A DNA stretch of 64,000 nt, taken from positions 62,001 to 126,000 of the forward strand of contig NZ_JAQAGY010000020.1 of assembly GCF_027533645.1 (NCBI RefSeq), written 5' to 3'. Source of the DNA: Paenibacillus caseinilyticus (GTDB lineage: Bacteria; Bacillota; Bacilli; Paenibacillales; NBRC-103111). Position 1 is the first letter of the stretch. Each line of letters opens with the position of its first letter. Below, piece by piece: positions 58,498 through 64,000 of this stretch. Below the pieces are notes generated by a model that saw only the letters and a program-made list of their open reading frames with translations, made no database searches and had not been told where the DNA came from. The position numbers and the translations under genes are program-made.

Positions 58498-58567
58498 GAC
58501 GTCCAGCGCCCAGTCGCTGCATTATCTTAAAATTTAGATAATCTTTAGCCATTGTGATGTACGGCGG

Positions 58568-58576
58568 TGCTATACT
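58568..58576 (+). promoter_or_regulatory. Extended -10 promoter for the 39-aa membrane protein
   Basis: TGCTATACT fits an extended -10 element (TGn-TATACT). The -35 region is poor. It lies about 150 bp before the small gene; the rest of the 58500-58728 stretch shows no other gene. Confidence 0.4.
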
Positions 58577-58728
58577 GATTTCAACTAGAGTATATCATCC
58601 TCCCTGCGAAAGGAAGACACCGTTCCCTTGATCCTCAACAGCTCTTTTTGCATCCGCTACTTTTCCATTATGCTGACCCTGTCCCCGATTCCCGAATCGG
58701 ATCACTCAGCATGGAGAGCGGGAATTCG

Positions 58729-58848
58729 ATGAGCGTATGGCCGATTGCGATCATGATCGGGCTAGGCATCGCATCCGCCGTCTACTTTGTCCGGCGTGTT
58801 CCGCCGGAGCGGGAGGACGTACAGGAGGATCTCGACGACCTTTATTAG
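58729..58848 (+). CDS. Tiny single-pass membrane protein (39 aa) with acidic C-terminus
   Basis: A 39-residue protein: one hydrophobic helix (about 4-21), a short basic stretch (VRRVPPER) and an acidic tail ending DDLY. GGAGAGCGGG lies upstream of the ATG. A strong terminator follows directly. The positive-inside rule places the tail in the cytoplasm. A second gene of the same plan lies at 60248-60379 on the other side of a glycosyltransferase-like gene. Not recognised as a known family. Confidence 0.6.
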   Translation: MSVWPIAIMIGLGIASAVYFVRRVPPEREDVQEDLDDLY

Positions 58849-58886
58849 AATGCACAGGCGAATAACCCCGCTTATGAACCCTAATC

Positions 58887-58924
58887 CCCCGCCCAGGTCC
58901 CGGACCTGCGGCGGGGTTTCTTTT
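58887..58924 (+). terminator. Intrinsic terminator after the 39-aa membrane protein
   Basis: A 14-bp stem with one bulged C (58887-58900 with 58902-58916) followed by TTTCTTTT. About 40 bp after the stop. Confidence 0.85.
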
Positions 58925-58954
58925 GGGGCGGTGGAAGGCCTTGCCTCCCTCCGT

Positions 58955-59989
58955 TCAGTTCACCCGCTGAAGCAGCTTATGAAAGATCAGCGCGCGGGCA
59001 TCCTTCAGCGTCTTCGCCACGCTCCGCTTCGGCACCCCCATCACTGCGGCCATATAATCGACATACGCCGCTCCCCCGTCCGTCTGCCAGAATGCGGACT
59101 CCTCCCGGATCACCTCGGCATATAATCTCGCAATGCCCAGCTTCTTCTCGGAAGGCAGATGCCAGAGGGTCAGCTGCCTGTCCTGCTCTTCGACATTATT
59201 GAAGCCCGTCAGCTGCGTCCAGATCCGCTTGATGAAGACGTTGGCCGTCCGGCTCTCATATCCCAGCTTGTCGTACACGTAGCTGAGCATCTGCGCCTCT
59301 TCATTGAACTTCGCCTTGCCCCCGGCAAATCGCTGCATGGATTGCTCCCATACCCCGCCGAGCTCTGCCATCACCCTGCGGAACTCTCCGGCATTCGCCG
59401 CGAACCACTCCCCTCCGTAGTAGTAAGGAATCCCCGGCAGAGGATGGCCCAGCAGCTCTTCATAGAGCCCCTTCATCTGGCGGCGGCTCAGCCCGTTCAT
59501 CACGAATTCCGTATCATGGTCGACATCCGCCGTCATCGTCAGCAGCCCGTGGCGCCCGATCGCCTTCTCGATCTCCCCGGCGCTGCGAAGCCAGACACAA
59601 TCCGAATCGAGCACAAGATAAGGCTCGGTGTCGTCTTCCTCCGCTGCCGCAATGCTCTTCAGGATATCGAAGAGGTAGAACTGGTTCTTCCAGGAGCCGT
59701 AATATCCCGGCGGCGTACGGTAGGTCAGCTCCATCCGCACCACTTCCACTCCGAGCCGCTCTCTCAGAAATCCGTTCAAGTCGAACCCGTCGACGCTTGG
59801 AATCTCGGAGGCATTGGTGTAGAGCAGATGGCGGGCCGTAGGATTCATACGACGGCTTGTCGCAAAGAATACGGCTACGCATCTCCAGTAGACTTCCTGA
59901 AATTTCCGGCTGAATGATCGATGCCCGACTTGGGGATAGTCGCTTTCTTCATGGACTCCATCGCAATAGATCCAGGTGCAAATGTTCAT
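58955..59989 (-). CDS. Putative GT-A-fold glycosyltransferase
   Basis: A 344-residue soluble protein. It has the features of GT-A transferases: an N-terminal strand with CDGVHEESDYP, a conserved LLYTNASEIP region, SWKNQFYLFDIL and a DxD-type metal-binding motif in YLVLDSDCVW (Asp128, Asp130). NGLSRRQMKGLYEEL and YYYGGEWFAANAGEF follow, typical for acceptor-side loops; the C-terminal ~60 residues are helical. I cannot name the family or sugar. ATG at 59989 has GGTGGCGG-type upstream sequence, weak; an ATG 12 bases earlier is possible. It reads convergently with the 39-residue protein and divergently from the 43-residue protein. Confidence 0.65.
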   Translation of the reverse strand: MNICTWIYCDGVHEESDYPQVGHRSFSRKFQEVYWRCVAVFFATSRRMNPTARHLLYTNASEIPSVDGFDLNGFLRERLGVEVVRMELTYRTPPGYYGSWKNQFYLFDILKSIAAAEEDDTEPYLVLDSDCVWLRSAGEIEKAIGRHGLLTMTADVDHDTEFVMNGLSRRQMKGLYEELLGHPLPGIPYYYGGEWFAANAGEFRRVMAELGGVWEQSMQRFAGGKAKFNEEAQMLSYVYDKLGYESRTANVFIKRIWTQLTGFNNVEEQDRQLTLWHLPSEKKLGIARLYAEVIREESAFWQTDGGAAYVDYMAAVMGVPKRSVAKTLKDARALIFHKLLQRVN

Positions 59990-60247
59990 GGCCGCCACCA
60001 TCCTTTCAGAATGTGAATCAAATTCCTACAAAAGGTGTTTATTTCCTGCCCTTTATCATTTACTCTCTTGGATATTTACCCAATTGGCCTGTCTCAAAAA
60101 CCCCGAAGCCCGCCTGCCCCCTAGCCTCCCTGTTCCTGGTTCAAAAAAAACTTCCGGCAACCCGTCGCATTCTTTGCATTCGAGGGTAATAAAGTGGTAT
60201 AACGAACAGCCCCCGAATCGAATCCATCACAAGGAGGATGACGCAGG

Positions 60248-60379
60248 ATGCCCTTGAACTCCGTGTATTGGAATGTGAATTTCCTTATCGCTTTGACGGT
60301 CGTGTTCTTTCTGTATGTGCTGATCGAGGGGATCACGTCCCCCGAACCTGAGCCCAGTGAAGATGAGGAGCTGTACTGA
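60248..60379 (+). CDS. Tiny single-pass membrane protein (43 aa) with acidic C-terminus
   Basis: A 43-residue protein starting MPLNSVYWNVNF, with one hydrophobic helix (about 9-27) and an acidic tail (EPEPSEDEELY). AAGGAGG stands ten bases before the ATG. It is too short for usual gene calling. Its plan and Leu-Tyr end match the 39-residue protein at 58729-58848. A hairpin terminator follows. Unknown family; coding potential is supported by ribosome site, helix and terminator together. Confidence 0.6.
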   Translation: MPLNSVYWNVNFLIALTVVFFLYVLIEGITSPEPEPSEDEELY

Positions 60380-60410
60380 CCTGTTTGCAGCACATCATCA
60401 TTTTAAGTAA

Positions 60411-60437
60411 ACCGTCCGGATGCCCGGACGGTCCTTT
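60411..60437 (+). terminator. Terminator after the 43-aa membrane protein
   Basis: A perfect 9-bp stem (60411-60419 with 60424-60432), ATGC loop, then CCTTTC. It lies 31 bp after the stop codon. Confidence 0.65.
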
Positions 60438-60470
60438 CGCGTGCCTGTCCCAAACGTTTGTGCGTGGGGA

Positions 60471-60538
60471 GGGATGGGTATGGGGTTGGCACTTGACTTT
60501 AAAAGCGGACGCTACGCTCTTCCACCCATACCCATCCC
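60471..60538. repeat. 14-bp inverted repeat with 40-base loop
   Basis: GGGATGGGTATGGG (60471-60484) pairs perfectly with CCCATACCCATCCC (60525-60538). The loop holds a smaller AGCG/CGCT pairing, and TTTTACT follows. It lies in a 350-bp space between the 43-aa gene and the Nudix gene. It could be a small RNA or a second terminator; no protein gene is supported in this stretch. Confidence 0.5.
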
Positions 60539-60705
60539 TTTTACTCTTCTACGCTTACTCCCACTTCTTTCAAGCGATCCGTGATTCGGTATTCACAGCC
60601 ATGAATACCTTTGTAAACCTCCGGATACCTCTTTCCTCCGCAAGTCTCACAGGCAAACTACGGCGGTACTTCGGAGTCCCCGTCGTCCATGTACGCCGGC
60701 TCGTT

Positions 60706-60766
60706 GCGCCTAGCTTGGCTAGGCGCGCTCATTTAATAAAAAGGGGGCAACCGGCAGCGGTCGCCC
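60706..60766 (-). terminator. Terminator of the Nudix fusion gene, with a second hairpin
   Basis: A 9-bp stem with one G-U pair (60745-60753 with 60758-60766) is followed on the minus strand by CCTTTTTATT, 17 bp after the stop codon. A second perfect 9-bp hairpin (60706-60714 with 60718-60726) follows. Confidence 0.7.
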
Positions 60767-60782
60767 TTCTTCGTGTGTCATC

Positions 60783-61736
60783 TCATCCCACGGCCGGGAT
60801 CTCACCGAGGCTGCGGTAGACGCTCTTCCCCGCCGCCTCGGCAGCCCTTACCATCTCATCTGCGCCCTCGGACGGCCCGCCGATCCGGAGCACGGCGTCG
60901 CAGCAGGACAAGAGCCGCAGGGCCGACGGGTGGAACATCCGGTCCCAGATCGCATCCCCGCGGGTCTGCGAGCCAGCCGTCTCCATCAGCGGCAGTGCCG
61001 CCCATTCGCCGAGCAGCGGCAGATGCCCGAGCTCGTAGACGCGCAGAGCCGTCTCGTTCATGGCCCGCAGGTTCGCATCGATCCGCTCCGGATCATCGCC
61101 GGTGTTCGAGCGGTACGGCCCGGCGACAAGAATCTGCTGCACCTTGGCAGCCGGCCCGTCCAGCAGCCCTTGAAGCTGCGCATATTGCAGGAGCATGATC
61201 GTCTTGGCGTCGCGGATCTCGCCGGATTCGATCATCGCCAGCGCAGCTGCGAACGGAAGCTCCAGCACCTCGATATTCTCCTGCTCCTCGGCCAGCCCCC
61301 CGCCGCTGCCGGTCTGCATATGAGGAGCATACTGCGCCGCGTACAGGTGCAGGATCTCCGTCACGGAGCCCGGCGACATATAGGCTTCGCCCAGCTTCCG
61401 CACGTTCCTCACCCGGTAGCCCGTCTCTTCCTCCGCTTCCCGGCGGATGCAGTCGTCCGGAGCTTGTCCGTCCAGCAGGCCCGCGCAGGCTTCGATGAGC
61501 ATGCCGCTCTCGTTGCCGTTGAGATACGTCGGCATCCGGAACTGCCGTGTGAGCACCACCGTGCCCCGGTCCGGATCGTAGAGCAGGATGGCTGCGCCGT
61601 TCCCCCTGTCATAAGCTTCCCTCACCTGCGTTTCCCAGGTCCCGTCGCTGCGCTGATACCGGTAGGTCAGCTTTTTTAGCACGTACCAGTTGTCTGAGAG
61701 CACTTCTTCCTTCTCGATTGCAATGCGTGGATTCAT
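60783..61736 (-). CDS. Nudix hydrolase (NudK-like) fused to a DUF4406-like domain
   Basis: A 317-residue two-domain protein. Residues 1-190 match the GDP-mannose pyrophosphatase NudK subgroup (Nudix helix [22 protein letters not shown], landmarks [35 protein letters not shown]). One acidic residue common in the Nudix box is replaced by Ala92. Residues 200-317 form a DUF4406/nucleoside 2-deoxyribosyltransferase-like domain (ILVAGPYRS...NLRAM...[13 protein letters not shown]...[26 protein letters not shown]). The fusion suggests sequential action on a nucleotide or nucleotide sugar: cleavage of the pyrophosphate, then of the N-glycosidic bond. That is inference. GGAAGAG precedes the ATG. MerR-methyltransferase gene lies 43 bp upstream in the same direction, so the two may be co-transcribed. 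Confidence 0.85.
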   Translation of the reverse strand: MNPRIAIEKEEVLSDNWYVLKKLTYRYQRSDGTWETQVREAYDRGNGAAILLYDPDRGTVVLTRQFRMPTYLNGNESGMLIEACAGLLDGQAPDDCIRREAEEETGYRVRNVRKLGEAYMSPGSVTEILHLYAAQYAPHMQTGSGGGLAEEQENIEVLELPFAAALAMIESGEIRDAKTIMLLQYAQLQGLLDGPAAKVQQILVAGPYRSNTGDDPERIDANLRAMNETALRVYELGHLPLLGEWAALPLMETAGSQTRGDAIWDRMFHPSALRLLSCCDAVLRIGGPSEGADEMVRAAEAAGKSVYRSLGEIPAVG

Positions 61737-61779
61737 TCTCTTCCTCTCCTCTGCCCTTCCCAATGGGATTTTCAGGATT

Positions 61780-62982
61780 TTAGGACTTCACGGCCCAAAA
61801 ATACCCCGTATCCTTCGTAATATAAATGCTTCCTTCGCGTGCTAAGCGGTGCTGCAGTTCCTCCCGAAACCCCTCCAGGGCGGGGCCGACCAGAAGCTCC
61901 TTCGCGTTCATGGGGGTCGAGGTGATATAAGCGATCAGCGGCTCCGCATCGTCCACCAGCAGGTGATCTTCATAGCGGCGGCACCCGACTTCCGCAAAAT
62001 GCTCCGCAAGAGCACTCTCCCCGTTCTCCAGGTGGAACCGGCCCAGCACCGGGTCCAGCACTTCGATCCGGGGGTCGAACGCCTGCGCCAGCAGCTCCAC
62101 TTCCCTCAGATGCCGCAGGCTCATGGTGGACGCATACAGGGCGCCTCCCGGCTTCAGCACCCGGTGCATCTGGGCGGCGGCCTGCGCAATGTCCAGCACA
62201 TGGTACAGCATGTGGTTCGCAATGACGATATCGAATTCTTCTTCGTGAAAAGGAATATCCGCCGCGTCCGCCGCCAGAAACCGAAAGCGCCCCGGTACGT
62301 CTTCCAGCCGGGTCCGCGCCTCCTCCAGCATGCCGGGGGAAAGATCCGTCAGCGTCATGCGCCAGGAATCCGGAATGCGCTCCTTATTCCGCAGCCACAG
62401 CGTACCATCCCCGCACCCGAGCTCAAGCACCTTGAGGCCCGGAACATCCGGCAGCTGGCCGAAGAACCACCGGTGCCAGCCGGTGCGGTTGGCGCTGAAG
62501 GTGTCGTACAGAGAGATCCTCGCCTGCAGCCGCGCGGCGCTCCGGTACTGCTCGCCCCAGTCTTTTTCCGTCTGGACCGTATGGATCAACGCCGTCAGGC
62601 CGTCCCAGCCCTCCTCCGCCTCCCCGCGCTCCAGCAGGCCGAGCGCTTCATCGACCGCTTTCGCCACGTACCGTACATGAGCCATCTTCTGGCCTATCAG
62701 CTCCTTCTGCATCCGCAGCGAGGCGAGCACATCCTCCCCGGGCAGAATCTCCGCTGACAGAATCTGTGCGATGCCCGTCAGGGGCAGCCCGATATACTTC
62801 AGCGTCTGGATGCGCTGCAGCCGGATCAGATCGTCCTTGCCGTACAGCCTGGCCGCCGTCCCGGGATGATGCGCGGGCTTCAGCAGGCCGATCTCGTCGT
62901 AATACCGCAGTGTACGCAGCGTCATCCCTGTGCGCCTCGCCATTTGCCCGGTGGTCATATAGGCTTGCTGTGGTTCTTTCAT
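61780..62982 (-). CDS. MerR regulator fused to a SAM-dependent methyltransferase
   Basis: A 400-residue fusion. Residues 8-75 are a MerR winged helix ([27 protein letters not shown] in pieces), followed by the dimerisation helix (about 80-125). Residues ~160-400 form a class I methyltransferase with motif [10 protein letters not shown] (about 185-193), motif [24 protein letters not shown] and LKPGG. The ligand-sensing part of MerR is thus replaced by an enzyme domain. The start is ATG 62982; the ribosome site is weak and GTG 62991 is an alternative. A MerR-type promoter with a 19-bp spacer and dyad precedes it. It leads the Nudix fusion gene by 43 bp. Methyl acceptor unknown. Confidence 0.9.
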   Translation of the reverse strand: MKEPQQAYMTTGQMARRTGMTLRTLRYYDEIGLLKPAHHPGTAARLYGKDDLIRLQRIQTLKYIGLPLTGIAQILSAEILPGEDVLASLRMQKELIGQKMAHVRYVAKAVDEALGLLERGEAEEGWDGLTALIHTVQTEKDWGEQYRSAARLQARISLYDTFSANRTGWHRWFFGQLPDVPGLKVLELGCGDGTLWLRNKERIPDSWRMTLTDLSPGMLEEARTRLEDVPGRFRFLAADAADIPFHEEEFDIVIANHMLYHVLDIAQAAAQMHRVLKPGGALYASTMSLRHLREVELLAQAFDPRIEVLDPVLGRFHLENGESALAEHFAEVGCRRYEDHLLVDDAEPLIAYITSTPMNAKELLVGPALEGFREELQHRLAREGSIYITKDTGYFWAVKS

Positions 62983-63027
62983 GCTGTGCACCCAGCCTCG
63001 CTTTCCCTTCTCCGCTTCCTGACTCCG

Positions 63028-63058
63028 ATTATAGCGGGTGACGTTACGTCACCTGCAA
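63028..63058 (-). promoter_or_regulatory. MerR-type promoter with 19-bp spacer and dyad
   Basis: On the minus strand TTGCAG (63053-63058), a 19-bp spacer, and consensus TATAAT (63028-63033). The spacer holds GGTGACGTTACGTCACC (63037-63053), an exact 17-bp dyad. The long spacer with dyad is the hallmark of MerR-activated promoters, so the MerR-methyltransferase probably controls itself and the Nudix gene. Confidence 0.85.
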
Positions 63059-63088
63059 GCTTTATTTTTCGTCTCTTTCCCGCTTTCT

Positions 63089-63097
63089 TGCTATAAT
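63089..63097 (+). promoter_or_regulatory. Extended -10 promoter of the binding-protein gene
   Basis: TGCTATAAT (63089-63097) is a perfect extended -10 element with a poor -35. It lies 32 bp before the ATG of the membrane-anchored binding protein. Confidence 0.6.
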
Positions 63098-63128
63098 GGG
63101 GTCTACTTCGGACGCAAAGGAGAAAGGC

Positions 63129-64000
63129 ATGCTCTCTCGCAAACTGTGGAATCTTGGCATTATCGTTCTGCTTCTCCTGCTGGTCGGCCTGCTCCTGCAG
63201 TTCCTGCTGGCTACGCTGCGGATCCGGGAGCTGGCGCTTCCTGCAGACAAGGGGGCGCCAGGCCAAGCCCTCCCGCATGTCGTCCTGATCGCACAGGTAC
63301 AGGACAATCCCTTCTGGCGGACGATCGAGCGCGGGGCCCGGGAAGCCGCGGAGACCTTCGGCATGGAGCTCGAGTACCGGGGCCCGCTGCGCATTCAACC
63401 GCAGGAGCAGATCCGCCTGCTGGAGAAGGCGCTGGCATCCAGGGCTGATGCCGTGCTGATCCAAGGCATCAACGACCCGGCACACCGTGCATTGATCGAT
63501 AAGGCAATGCTTGAGGGCATCCCCGTCATCACTATCGATGCCGACGAACCGGACAGCCGGCGGCTGGCCTATATCGGCACGGATAACCGGAAGGCGGGCG
63601 AGACGATGGGCGAGCTTCTCGCGCGCAAAGCCCGGGGCGAAGGCACCGTCGGCGTGCTGATCGGCAGCCCGCAGGCCTACAGCCAGCAGCTTCGCCTCGC
63701 CGGCTTCCGCTCTGTGATATCCCGCTATCCGGAGCTGCGCATCGCCGAAGTGCGCTCCACCGACGTATCCCGCCTGCAGGCGGCGCAGCAGACGGAAGAG
63801 CTGCTGGCGCTGTATCCGCAGATGGGCTATCTGGCCGGATTCAGCGCCCTCGACGGTATGGGCGCCCTGGAAGCCGCCAGCCGCCTCCGGCCGCAGGGGC
63901 TCGGCATCTTCGCGTTCGACGATCTCCCCGAGACGAAGGAGGCCGTTGCCGCCTGCCGGATCGAATCTACAGTTGTCCAGCAGCCGTATCAGATGGGCTA
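63129..64000 (+). CDS. Membrane-anchored sugar-binding protein (Peripla_BP_4), 5' part
   Basis: An open frame running off the right edge, about 290 residues visible. Residues 5-30 are a long hydrophobic helix without a lipobox or clear cleavage site, so it is probably an uncleaved anchor. A RbsB/XylF-like binding domain follows (HVVLIAQVQDNPFWRTIERGAREAAETFG; DAVLIQGINDPAHRALIDKA; TIDADEPDSRRLAYIGTDNRKAG; GLGIFAFDDLPETKEAV), typical of D-ribose/xylose-type sugar-binding proteins. An uncleaved anchor is common in the XylFII-type co-receptors that work with LytS-like histidine kinases. AAAGGAG stands six bases before the ATG. What follows cannot be seen; a kinase-regulator pair is the prediction. 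Confidence 0.82.
   Translation, partial: MLSRKLWNLGIIVLLLLLVGLLLQFLLATLRIRELALPADKGAPGQALPHVVLIAQVQDNPFWRTIERGAREAAETFGMELEYRGPLRIQPQEQIRLLEKALASRADAVLIQGINDPAHRALIDKAMLEGIPVITIDADEPDSRRLAYIGTDNRKAGETMGELLARKARGEGTVGVLIGSPQAYSQQLRLAGFRSVISRYPELRIAEVRSTDVSRLQAAQQTEELLALYPQMGYLAGFSALDGMGALEAASRLRPQGLGIFAFDDLPETKEAVAACRIESTVVQQPYQMG

Noticed and set aside
60385-60819. A 144-codon plus-strand frame over the gene-free stretch before the Nudix gene
   Set aside because: It crosses two terminator hairpins and an inverted repeat, has no ribosome site and overlaps the Nudix gene end.

Overview
The window reads as a chromosomal segment of a high-GC, spore-forming Firmicute, most probably Paenibacillus. 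The signs are a spore-germination permease fragment at the left edge, two pairs of CotF-like spore coat genes around an alcohol dehydrogenase, an SLH-domain S-layer protein with the Paenibacillus style of N-terminus, copper-amine-oxidase-type stalk proteins, and several carbohydrate ABC and YesM/YesN-type sensory genes. Strong AGGAGG ribosome binding sites with many GTG and TTG starts fit. P. mucilaginosus-like species have this composition, but I cannot fix the species. I see no rRNA, tRNA, transposase, CRISPR array or prophage, so this looks like ordinary chromosome.

Layout. 1-6.7 kb: gerAB-like 3' end (+), then on the minus strand an S-layer protein, a secreted ten-repeat helical protein and a BASS-family transporter. 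7.0-10.5 kb: sugar ABC operon (two permeases plus lipoprotein, minus). 10.9-16.2 kb: a GlnK/GlnL-like two-component pair (minus) divergent from a glutamate/aspartate symporter and aspartate ammonia-lyase (+). 16.4-24.2 kb: orphan NarL-type histidine kinase, GH105 unsaturated rhamnogalacturonyl hydrolase, stalk-domain propeller-like protein, small unknown protein, LTA-synthase-like enzyme. 24.4-30.2 kb: nitrate assimilation operon narK/nasA-nasB-nasC with a perfect TnrA/GlnR site. 30.8-36.8 kb: unknown protein, cytosolic chemoreceptor signalling domain, YoaE-like molybdoprotein, LysE exporter divergent from a MocR regulator. 37.1-43.4 kb: membrane protein, stalk protein, hydrolase-TetR-GNAT operon, TetR-DUF418 operon. 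43.6-47.5 kb: membrane chemoreceptor with a SigD-like promoter and the spore coat/adhB cluster. 47.8-56.5 kb: a run of six genes in one direction, binding lipoprotein-histidine kinase-response regulator-gntP-gnd-gntK. 56.7-64 kb: an old yellow enzyme operon, a glycosyltransferase-like gene between two tiny membrane proteins, a Nudix/DUF4406 fusion, a MerR-methyltransferase fusion, and the start of a membrane-anchored sugar-binding protein cut by the right edge.

How the genes work together. Three modules look self-contained: aspartate/glutamate uptake and deamination under a GlnL-type regulator; nitrate uptake and reduction under nitrogen-limitation control (no nitrite reductase is present here); and gluconate uptake, phosphorylation and oxidation placed directly behind a binding-protein-coupled two-component system. 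Several genes come with readable control sites: a TetR operator over each of two promoters, a MerR-type promoter with a 19-bp spacer, direct repeats between lysE and its MocR regulator, and a GlnL-like direct repeat before the symporter.

The least explained items are a 60-bp hairpin-forming sequence present twice (54/60 identical, about 17 kb apart), a 22-bp tandem array before a terminator, the paired tiny membrane proteins with acidic tails ending in Leu-Tyr, and the two regulator/enzyme fusions. Starts were adjusted wherever a ribosome binding site decided between candidates.
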